From contig OX638346.1 of NCBI GenBank assembly GCA_951813515.1, forward strand, positions 2,721,617-2,785,616: a DNA stretch of 64,000 bases, given 5' to 3'. A program made the position numbers and the translations under genes. The notes under the pieces are model-generated. The model had not been told where the DNA came from and searched no databases. It worked only from the letters and a program-made list of their open reading frames with translations. Numbering within the stretch: position 1 is the first letter of the stretch; every line of letters begins with the position of its first letter. Shown in pieces: positions 35,258 to 42,574 of the stretch. Source of the stretch: an uncultured Pseudomonadales bacterium. Lineage in GTDB: Bacteria; Pseudomonadota; Gammaproteobacteria; Pseudomonadales; Azotimanducaceae.

Positions 35258-35701
35258 GTGGCTGTGCACGAAGTAATTGCCTATCTCTGCGTGGACAGCG
35301 CGGTCGATGCCATCGCGTTCTACGAGAGCGCGTTCGGCGCGAGGGAGAAAATGAAGCTGGTCGAGCCCGGCGGCCGAATCGGCCACGCGGAGCTCGATTT
35401 CGATGGCACTACCGTGATGCTGGCAGACGAGTTTCCCGAACTTGGCATCAAGTCACCGTCGAGCATCGGCGCCTCACCGGTGACCATCCACCTCCACGTC
35501 GACGATACGGATACCGTGGTCGATAGTGCGGCGAAGGCCGGCGGTACGGTGGAGATGCCTCCGACGGACATGTTCTACGGCGAGCGAATGGCGGTCGTGC
35601 GCGATCCGTTCGGGCACCGATGGAACATCGGTCACACCATCGAAGAGGTCACAGCCGACGAGATGCAGCGACGCTACAACGAGGTGATGGAAGAGTCGTA
35701 A
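35258..35701 (+). CDS. VOC family (PhnB-like) protein
   Basis: A 147-residue vicinal-oxygen-chelate fold protein with two beta-alpha-beta-beta-beta modules: VIAYLCVDSAVDAIAFYESA at the start and TIHLHVDDTDTVVDSAAKAG in the second half, closing with MAVVRDPFGHRWNIG. It resembles PhnB/glyoxalase-like proteins of undefined function. GTG at 35258 follows AAAGGAG seven bases upstream. A TACAAT -10-like word at 35218-35223 may be part of its promoter. Confidence 0.85.
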   Translation: MAVHEVIAYLCVDSAVDAIAFYESAFGAREKMKLVEPGGRIGHAELDFDGTTVMLADEFPELGIKSPSSIGASPVTIHLHVDDTDTVVDSAAKAGGTVEMPPTDMFYGERMAVVRDPFGHRWNIGHTIEEVTADEMQRRYNEVMEES

Positions 35702-35739
35702 GCCGATTCGTCGAGAGGCGGGCAGGGCGCTCGCCCGGC

Positions 35740-37158
35740 TCAGGCGAGTCCCATCTCCCGGTAGGAGCGCACCACCTTTTCGAGGGCGACGGCGTAGGCC
35801 GCGGTGCGCAGGTCGTCGATGGCGTCTGACGTGAGCATGGTCTCGCGGATCGCGCCGTAGGCATTGCGCATGGTGTCCTCGAGGCCGGAGCGGACCAGGT
35901 CGAGTTCTTCGGTGCCGCGCAGCAGCGGCGCCTTGAGGGACTCGGGCACCGGCTTGCCCGTGGTGGTCTCGATCATCTCGACAATGTGCCGGTTGCGCTG
36001 CATGTCGAGCTGGCGGGAAAGGCGGCCGAAACGCATGTGCGAGACGTTGGAGACCCACTCGAAATAGCTCAGGGTGACGCCGCCGGCGTTGACCAGGAGA
36101 TCGGGGAGAATCGTCTTGCCGCTCTCAAGCAGCATCTGTTCGGCGGCGAAGGTCACGGGTCCGTTGGCCGCCTCCGCGATGAGGGGTGCGCGAATGCGCG
36201 CCGCGTTGTCGGTCGTGATTTGGTTTTCGATTGCGGCGGGTATCAGGATGTCGCAGTCCGCGGCGAGGACCGAACGGCCGTCGGCGATGAAACGGGCGCC
36301 GGGGAAGTCCCGGACGCCGCCCGTTCGACCGAGGAACTCGGCGACGGCACCGGGCTCGAGGCCCGCCTCGGACATGATCGCGCCATCGCGCTCGACGACG
36401 GCTACCAGCCGCACGCCTTCGTCCTCGACCAGGTAGCGCGCCGTGTTGAAGCCGACGTCCCCAAAACCCTGGACGATGATGCGCTTGCCCTCCAGGCCGC
36501 CTTCGAGCCCGCAGCGGGCCACGTCCTCGCGATGGCCGAAGAACTCGCGTACGACGTAGTGGACGCCGCGTCCGGTGGCCTGGCGCCGGCCCCGCATCCC
36601 GCCCTGGGTCGCGGGCTTGCCGGTCACGCACGCGAGTGCGTCGATGTCGGACGGGTAGAGCGCCCGGTACTCGTCCGCGATCCAGGCCATTTCGCGCTCG
36701 CCGGTTCCCATGTCGGGCGCCGGCACGTCGCGGCTCGGGCTGATGTAGCCGTGGTCCGCGAGTTCCTGTGTTAAACGGCGGGTGATGAGTTCCAGTTCGT
36801 CCTCGTCGTAGTCCTTCGGGCGGATCGCGAGGCCGCCCTTGGCGCCGCCGAACGGCACGTCGACCAGCGCGCACTTGAACGTCATGAGCGCCGCGAGCGC
36901 CTCCACTTCCTGCTGGTCGACGATGGGCGCGTAGCGCACGCCGCCCTTCACGGGCAGCCGGTGCTCGCTGTGCACGGCTCGCCAGCCGCAGAATGTCCGG
37001 TAACTTCCGCGCAGCCGCACGGGGAAGCGCAACTGGATGACGGAGTTGCATTCGCGGATGGCCTCGACGAGGTCCGGCGGGACATCGAGGGCGCGCGCGG
37101 CGCGGTCGAACATGCTGCGCACGCTGCCAAGGAAGTTGGTCTCGGTCGTAGGATTCAC
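35740..37158 (-). CDS. Glu/Leu/Phe/Val dehydrogenase
   Basis: A 472-residue NAD(P)-dependent amino acid dehydrogenase. The substrate-binding Lys is in PVKGGVRYAPIVDQQEVEAL and the catalytic Lys in VDVPFGGAKGGLAIRPKDYD; the Rossmann motif is IIVQGFGDVGFNTARYLVED. Length and the GLEGKRIIVQG region fit glutamate dehydrogenase-type enzymes, although Leu/Phe dehydrogenases share these motifs. GTG at 37158 is preferred over TTG at 37185 because AGAGAAG precedes it. It lies 66 bp downstream of the phenylalanine hydroxylase gene, so an amino-acid catabolic operon is likely. Confidence 0.88.
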   Translation of the reverse strand: MNPTTETNFLGSVRSMFDRAARALDVPPDLVEAIRECNSVIQLRFPVRLRGSYRTFCGWRAVHSEHRLPVKGGVRYAPIVDQQEVEALAALMTFKCALVDVPFGGAKGGLAIRPKDYDEDELELITRRLTQELADHGYISPSRDVPAPDMGTGEREMAWIADEYRALYPSDIDALACVTGKPATQGGMRGRRQATGRGVHYVVREFFGHREDVARCGLEGGLEGKRIIVQGFGDVGFNTARYLVEDEGVRLVAVVERDGAIMSEAGLEPGAVAEFLGRTGGVRDFPGARFIADGRSVLAADCDILIPAAIENQITTDNAARIRAPLIAEAANGPVTFAAEQMLLESGKTILPDLLVNAGGVTLSYFEWVSNVSHMRFGRLSRQLDMQRNRHIVEMIETTTGKPVPESLKAPLLRGTEELDLVRSGLEDTMRNAYGAIRETMLTSDAIDDLRTAAYAVALEKVVRSYREMGLA

Positions 37159-37224
37159 GCGGACTTCTCTGCCAAGGGCCGTCAAGGCGCGCGAGCGTAC
37201 GACGCGGGCGCGTTCAGGACAACC

Positions 37225-38439
37225 TCAGACCCGGCGCACCGCACGGTCGACCCAGATGCGTTCGGTCGCCGGGTGGTAGCGAGCGTAAAACGGCCGGGCC
37301 AGGTTCTGGCAGAACTCGTGCATGCGGTTGCGCGCGTCGTGCAGGGAGGCCGCGACGAAGTAGTCCGGCTGGTATTCGGTCACGGGGTACGTGCGCTCGG
37401 CGGCCTGGACCGGGTCCCAGGGCTCGCGTCGGCCGCCGGAGTCGTCGCGGCAGGCATGTTCGAGTTCACCGTAGCTCGACAGGAGACCGGCGCCGTAGGC
37501 CTTGATGTCGCCCGCCTCGGCGAGCAGCCCGAACTCGATGGAAAACCAGTAGCAGCGGGCGAGGCGCTCTACGTCGGCGTCGTCCGCGCCGAGACTGGCA
37601 AGACCGATCTCCTGCGACAGGTCGGCGAAGTCCGGGTCGGCGAACATGGGCGCGTGGCCGATGAGTTCGTGGCAGACATCGGGTTCCGGCGTGTAGAACG
37701 GTTTCGAGCCATGGCGGATGTATTGCGTTGCGAAGAACACGCGAAAGGCGAGGCCGTTGAGGAAGTCGCGCGGGCGCAGCAGGCCGGCGACGGGACGCAG
37801 CCTGAAGCCGGTGCGCGCGGCGAGGAAGGCGCTGACGTCGCGGCCCTGGGGAATGTGCTCGCCGTACGCGCAGTCGCGCGTGAGTTCGGCCAGCGAACGC
37901 CGGTACGCGGCGCACGCGTGGGCCTGGTGCAGGGGCGCCAGGCGTTGGTAGACCTCGCGCCAGGTCGCGTCTTCGTCGGGCGTGTAGTCGACCACGGGAA
38001 AATCGCCGCCGTGCCGATACTCGCGCGCCAGCCGGTCGATGGCGGCGCGGCGCTCCCGGTAGTCGGGGTCGCGGAATCCCGGATGGTCGGCGTCGAGCGC
38101 GACCCCCGCGTCCAGCGTGTGATTGACGACGGCGTCCAGTTCCCCGACTTCGCGCGGAAACCAGGGCACGTCGCGATGATCGAGAGCTATGACGTGCACC
38201 GCCTCCGCCTGCAGCGTAGCGATCACGGCTTCGACCGCCGGTTCGCCGCGCTCGCCGATGCAGTCCACGTAGAAGTCGAAGGTCTCGCCCCGCCGCGGCC
38301 GCGACTCGATGTGCGTCAGGCTGACGCCGTGCCGGGTGAAGGGATGCAGCGCCGCCTCAAGCGCTCCGGGCCTGTCTCCGGCGAGTTCGATGAGCAGCGA
38401 TAGCCGCGGCTCCGCAGTGGTTTCGGTTGCGGCGTTCAC
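37225..38439 (-). CDS. Phenylalanine 4-hydroxylase with N-terminal ACT domain (animal-like)
   Basis: A 404-residue biopterin-dependent aromatic amino acid hydroxylase. Residues 12-90 form an ACT domain with GAL (25-27) and IESRP (44-48), the motifs that bind regulatory Phe in animal enzymes. The catalytic domain has the iron ligands His257 and His262 (PDVCHELIGHAPMF) and Glu302 (YWFSIEFGLL), plus GFRLRPVAGLL and QYIRHGSKPFYTPEPD. Most bacterial PhhA proteins are shorter and lack ACT, so this resembles the metazoan form. It converts Phe to Tyr with a pterin and O2; Tyr or Trp as substrate cannot be excluded. The start is GTG at 38439 after AGGA. Confidence 0.88.
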   Translation of the reverse strand: MNAATETTAEPRLSLLIELAGDRPGALEAALHPFTRHGVSLTHIESRPRRGETFDFYVDCIGERGEPAVEAVIATLQAEAVHVIALDHRDVPWFPREVGELDAVVNHTLDAGVALDADHPGFRDPDYRERRAAIDRLAREYRHGGDFPVVDYTPDEDATWREVYQRLAPLHQAHACAAYRRSLAELTRDCAYGEHIPQGRDVSAFLAARTGFRLRPVAGLLRPRDFLNGLAFRVFFATQYIRHGSKPFYTPEPDVCHELIGHAPMFADPDFADLSQEIGLASLGADDADVERLARCYWFSIEFGLLAEAGDIKAYGAGLLSSYGELEHACRDDSGGRREPWDPVQAAERTYPVTEYQPDYFVAASLHDARNRMHEFCQNLARPFYARYHPATERIWVDRAVRRV

Positions 38440-38469
38440 CTGGGTCCTGGAATGTCGGGCGCGACCCGT

Positions 38470-39366
38470 TCACCCGCCCACGCGGCCGCCGCCGATAGTC
38501 GCGTCGGGGCCGGTGAGGAGGCGGGCGATGTCCGCCGAGTATTTGACCTCGGAGTCGTCTTCCGGTTCATAGCCCAGCACCCGGCGGGCCGACTCGAGCG
38601 ACCAGAACGCCCGGGTGTTTCCGGAAATGCCGTAGACGACGAGCCACGGTACGCCGTCGGCACGTTCGATGTCCGGCGTCTCGATGGCCCTGATGAAGAG
38701 CTGCCGCAGATCCCGCTGGCTGAAATGCGCGCCGAGGTCGCGCTTGAAATTGGCCAGGCCCGAGCCGCCGGCGTGCTGCTGCGAAGGGGTTGCTTCGTAG
38801 GCGGACCCCGGAACTTCGCGCGGCGCGCCGATTCTCACCTGCACGACCTCGAGCTTGCGGCCGAATATCCCCGAGGCGTATGGAAACCCGAGCAGTTCGT
38901 AAGCGGCCTTGGCCCAGCCGTAGAAGTTGTCCGAGAGGGGCACTTCGTCCGTCGACACCATCTCCTTGTCGCGGTTATGGATCAGGGCGTGTTCGTACCA
39001 GTCCGCCGCGTGGTTGGAGCTCGCCATCACGACCCGGCGCACGCCGGCATCGAACGCCGCGCGGTAGACGTTGTTCGCCATGCGGACGTTATCGCACTCC
39101 GCGTCGAAGCGGTCGATCTCCTCGGGCCGGCGCGATCGCCGGTATCCGAGGTGCACGACGGCATCGGCGCCGTCGAACAGGTGCGCGTACCTGGATCGGT
39201 CGGTATCGACCAGGTCGGCGATGTCGATGCCGGGAATCTCCGCGCCGCCCCTGTCCGTCGACTGGACGTCGATCATTCTGAGTTCGTACCGGTCCCGAAA
39301 CGCATCACGCAGTTGCGATGCGACGTAGCCGCAGGCGCCGGTCAGTAGCACGACCGCCTTTTCCAT
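38470..39366 (-). CDS. NAD-dependent epimerase/dehydratase (extended SDR)
   Basis: A 298-residue extended SDR. The nucleotide motif VLLTGACGYVASQLRDAF is at residues 6-23 and the YxxxK pair is in SDNFYGWAKAAYELLG near residue 148; VVMASSNHAADWYEHAL contains the catalytic Ser/Asn region. It resembles uronate dehydrogenase or sugar-nucleotide epimerase relatives, with the substrate open. ATG at 39366 has a GGGAGGT site. It lies between a CPBP protease gene and the hydroxylase, 30 bp before the latter. Confidence 0.8.
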   Translation of the reverse strand: MEKAVVLLTGACGYVASQLRDAFRDRYELRMIDVQSTDRGGAEIPGIDIADLVDTDRSRYAHLFDGADAVVHLGYRRSRRPEEIDRFDAECDNVRMANNVYRAAFDAGVRRVVMASSNHAADWYEHALIHNRDKEMVSTDEVPLSDNFYGWAKAAYELLGFPYASGIFGRKLEVVQVRIGAPREVPGSAYEATPSQQHAGGSGLANFKRDLGAHFSQRDLRQLFIRAIETPDIERADGVPWLVVYGISGNTRAFWSLESARRVLGYEPEDDSEVKYSADIARLLTGPDATIGGGRVGG

Positions 39367-39398
39367 AGTTGACCTCCCGTGAAGCTGACGGCCGCCGG

Positions 39399-40265
39399 TC
39401 ACCCGAACCCCAGAATCCCCGCCTCGGCCATCTTCAAGGCGGCGACGTTGAACACGACATGCGCGAGTATGCACGCTTCGATGCCGTGCTTCCTCGCCAG
39501 CCAGCCAAGGGCCAGTCCGGCGGGGAAGACCTGTGCCAGCTTGACCCAGTCGGGTTCCAGCGTGCCGACGTAGCCGAGCGACCAGAGCGTTGCGGACAGC
39601 AGGATGGCCAGCCAGTAACGGCGGTCCCACCATCCGAATACCCGCGCAATATAGTTCTGTATGCCGAGGCGGTACACCAGTTCCTCGCCCAACGCCACCA
39701 CCGACACACCCAGCATCGCGATGGCCGTGCTGTCACCGATGTCGGACTGTCGGGAGAGGTCGGTCAACTCCGGACTGGTGAGATTGAACAGGAGAACGGA
39801 GTAAGCGCTCCATGTTGCGGCGAGCAGCAGGCTGAAGGCCACGGGCGCGAACGGGGAAGGTCGTACGAAATTCTCCCGCGCTCCCAGGTCCGGTCGCAGG
39901 AGCGGGAAGGCAGCGACACCGGCCGCCATGCAGCACGAGAGGCCGACAGCGGTCAACAGGAACTTCCAAAGAATGTCAACGGACAACAACGCCACGCTAA
40001 GGAACAGGTATGGCCATATCCACACCGATTGCCACATCACCACCACGTGCGACATCACCCCGATCAGCCACGGGACCACGAGCGGCCACGGGCCCTCGAC
40101 CCCGAGCGATTGGGCGATGTACCCGACGGCGTAGACGGCGACGAGCGCCGCCGCCAACCGGGAGCAACTGCGGATCTCCAAGCGCCTGGAGATCCAGTGG
40201 ACGCCTGCGGCAATGAAGAACCCGAGTATGGCGATGCCGTGGATCGCCGCCAGGACTGGTGTCAT
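39399..40265 (-). CDS. CPBP family intramembrane metalloprotease
   Basis: A 288-residue polytopic protein of the CAAX-protease/bacteriocin-processing (CPBP, Abi) family. The family motif EExxxR is seen in VVALGEELVYRLGIQNYIAR near residue 195, and the later His motifs are in ATLWSLGYVGTLEP (weak; the usual FxxxH is altered) and ACILAHVVFNVAALK. About eight hydrophobic segments. Function unknown; relatives process peptides or confer bacteriocin self-immunity. It heads the run leading to the epimerase and hydroxylase genes. Confidence 0.75.
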   Translation of the reverse strand: MTPVLAAIHGIAILGFFIAAGVHWISRRLEIRSCSRLAAALVAVYAVGYIAQSLGVEGPWPLVVPWLIGVMSHVVVMWQSVWIWPYLFLSVALLSVDILWKFLLTAVGLSCCMAAGVAAFPLLRPDLGARENFVRPSPFAPVAFSLLLAATWSAYSVLLFNLTSPELTDLSRQSDIGDSTAIAMLGVSVVALGEELVYRLGIQNYIARVFGWWDRRYWLAILLSATLWSLGYVGTLEPDWVKLAQVFPAGLALGWLARKHGIEACILAHVVFNVAALKMAEAGILGFG

Positions 40266-40356
40266 CCAGAGAACCTCGACGAGCGCGGCCGGGTCAAGGG
40301 TGGCGTCGACCGGGACGCGTGTTCCAGGGTCGACGCACGGCGCCGCGGGCCAGGGG

Positions 40357-40899
40357 CTATTCGATCAGTCCTTCCTCGCGCAGCTGCGCGGTTACGCGTT
40401 CCTGAATCACCGGGTTGACCTTGGCCAGCCACTGCATGGTCACCTGCATGCTTTCCGACATCAGTTCCGGCATGATTTCGATCGATTTCTTGCCGACCGG
40501 CGTCTCGTAGAAGGCGATCATCTGGCGAATCTCCTCCTGCGAGAAATACTTCGCGTAGATCGCGTTCATGTCTTGCATGAAGTCGCTGTCGGAGAACATT
40601 CCGCTCACCGTCTCGAAAGCGACCTCCGTGGCAATCACCGCGCAACGCTGCGCGGCCTCCGGCTCTTTGGCGCCGATGGTCTGCGTAATCTGCTGCCCGA
40701 TCATTCTTCCCATCTGCTCCAGCAGTTCCGGGTTGTTGGCCCCCGTCAACTCCATCAGACGTTCAATATCAGCGCGCACTTCCGGTGAAGGAGCATCCTC
40801 CTCTCCGGCAAACGCCGCAGCGGCTGTCGTAGCTGCGACGATGATGAATCCGGTTCGGATGGCCCGCAGCCACCGGCTCGTACATATGGACATTTCCAT
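40357..40899 (-). CDS. DUF2059 exported protein
   Basis: A 180-residue protein with an N-terminal export segment (AIRTGFIIVAATTAAAAFAG) followed by a helical DUF2059 domain: FMQDMNAIYAKYFSQEEIRQ and MIAFYETPVGKKSIEIMPEL are diagnostic. Its function is not known; homologues are periplasmic. ATG at 40899 is chosen because GGTGGGG lies just upstream; another ATG at 40893 is possible. Confidence 0.85.
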   Translation of the reverse strand: MEMSICTSRWLRAIRTGFIIVAATTAAAAFAGEEDAPSPEVRADIERLMELTGANNPELLEQMGRMIGQQITQTIGAKEPEAAQRCAVIATEVAFETVSGMFSDSDFMQDMNAIYAKYFSQEEIRQMIAFYETPVGKKSIEIMPELMSESMQVTMQWLAKVNPVIQERVTAQLREEGLIE

Positions 40900-41039
40900 T
40901 CCCCACCAAAGTTCGGGACCATTATGCCGTCGCACGGCAGGATACGTCGCCCAACCGGGAACGTTTGCGTCGAATCGTGGACCATGTTTTGGGACACTCT
41001 GTCCTTGGACCCATCGTTATCAACTCGAGGAATGGACCC

Positions 41040-42446
41040 ATGAACCTGCTTTTCGTGTTCTCGGATCAACAGCGCTACACCGCGCTCGGCGCCAACGGCA
41101 ACCCGGTGGTGCAGACGCCGAACCTCGACCGCATGGCGGCCGAGGGGATGGTCTGCGACAACATGTTCTCCAACCACCCGCTGTGCTCGCCGTTCCGGGC
41201 AATCCTGCTGACCGGCCGATACGGCTGGAAGAACGGCGTGATCTGCAACGAGTACGAACCGTTTCGCGATATTCCGACCATCCCTGGCACGCTGCGCTCG
41301 GCGGGCTACCACACGGGCCACGTCGGCGTCTGGCACCTCGGCATCCCTCCCTATACGCCCGAAAACCGCTATGGACTGGACTACCTGGGGGCGGTGGAGG
41401 GGATCGGCGGCAACTACTACGACCAGCGCTACTACGAGAACGAGCAGGGCCCCACGCGCCACCCCGGCTGGACACCCGTCGTGGAGACGGACCTCGCCAT
41501 ACGCTTCATGGAAACGCACCGGGCGGAGCGGGAGGACGACCCGTTCGCGCTGTTCGTTTCCTGGCGTCCGCCGCACTGGCCGTACCCGCAGTATCCCGAC
41601 GAATACGGGCTCTACGATCCCGCCGATGTCGATTTGCCGGACAACGTGCCGGACCAGATGGCGGACTTCGCGCGGCGCGAGATCGCCGACTACTACGGCT
41701 GCTGCACCGGCCTCGACGCACAGATGGGCAGGTTGCTGGATGCACTGAACCGCCTCGGCCTGGCCGACGACACCATCGTCTGCTACTCCTCCGACCACGG
41801 CGACCATCTGTCGAGCCACGGTTACGGCAAGCCCAAGGACGGGTGGATGCACCCATCCATGCGGGCCTCCAAGGCGACGCCCTACGACGAGTCCGCCCAT
41901 ACACCGTTCCTGATCCGCTGGCCCGGGGGGACGAGTCCCGGTAGCCGCAGCCAGGCCTTCATGGGCACCATCGACCTGGTGCCGAGCCTGCTTGGCGCCT
42001 GCGGCGTTCCGTTGCCCGAAGGTCTGCAGGGGAGGGACATCTCTCGCGTGTGGCGGGGCGAGCCCGCGCCGGAGGACCCCGAACACACGCCGGGCGCCAG
42101 CGAATCCGTGTACCTGATGAACATGGCCAATGGCTGGCCCAATCGCCTGGAATGGGTGGGCCGCTGGCGCGGCGTTCGCACCGAGCGCTACACCTACGCG
42201 CGCTGGTTCGACCACGAACGCGGCCCCTGGCTGTTCGATCGCCACGAGGACCCCCTCGAGACGCGAAACATCTTCGGCGCCGCCGAGGCGCGGCCCGCCG
42301 TCGAGGAGATGGAAACGCGCCTGCATCGCTGGATGGAGGCGACGGGCGATCCCTTCGAGTACGGCAAACGCGGCCCCCGGGGCTTCCTCGACATCGGCCA
42401 GCGCTGGGCCAACCAGAAGTTCTACGGTCACTGGAGCCCCGCCTGA
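41040..42446 (+). CDS. Type I sulfatase (formylglycine-dependent)
   Basis: A 468-residue sulfatase. The formylglycine precursor Cys49 is in NHPLCSPFRAILLTGRYG (CxPxR), and metal ligands are in NLLFVFSDQQRYTALG and CYSSDHGDHLSSHGYGKPKD. LPEGLQGRDISRVWRGEP and the C-terminal RTERYTYARWFDHERGPWLF are typical of the sulfatase C-terminus. No signal peptide is visible. A substrate such as a sulfated sugar is likely. Maturation by a formylglycine-generating enzyme is required; its gene is not in this window. ATG at 41040 follows a GAGG sequence. Confidence 0.9.
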   Translation: MNLLFVFSDQQRYTALGANGNPVVQTPNLDRMAAEGMVCDNMFSNHPLCSPFRAILLTGRYGWKNGVICNEYEPFRDIPTIPGTLRSAGYHTGHVGVWHLGIPPYTPENRYGLDYLGAVEGIGGNYYDQRYYENEQGPTRHPGWTPVVETDLAIRFMETHRAEREDDPFALFVSWRPPHWPYPQYPDEYGLYDPADVDLPDNVPDQMADFARREIADYYGCCTGLDAQMGRLLDALNRLGLADDTIVCYSSDHGDHLSSHGYGKPKDGWMHPSMRASKATPYDESAHTPFLIRWPGGTSPGSRSQAFMGTIDLVPSLLGACGVPLPEGLQGRDISRVWRGEPAPEDPEHTPGASESVYLMNMANGWPNRLEWVGRWRGVRTERYTYARWFDHERGPWLFDRHEDPLETRNIFGAAEARPAVEEMETRLHRWMEATGDPFEYGKRGPRGFLDIGQRWANQKFYGHWSPA

Positions 42447-42574
42447 GCACGCCGGACGCAATAGCGGCCTGATCGCCACGGGCGCGCGGCCCGGGAGGGC
42501 GTTGTTGGCGAGCCGTGCTTCCCTGCGGAACCTGCAGGCTGTCCCGGAAGATCTCCAGCGTGCCCTGGTTCCGG

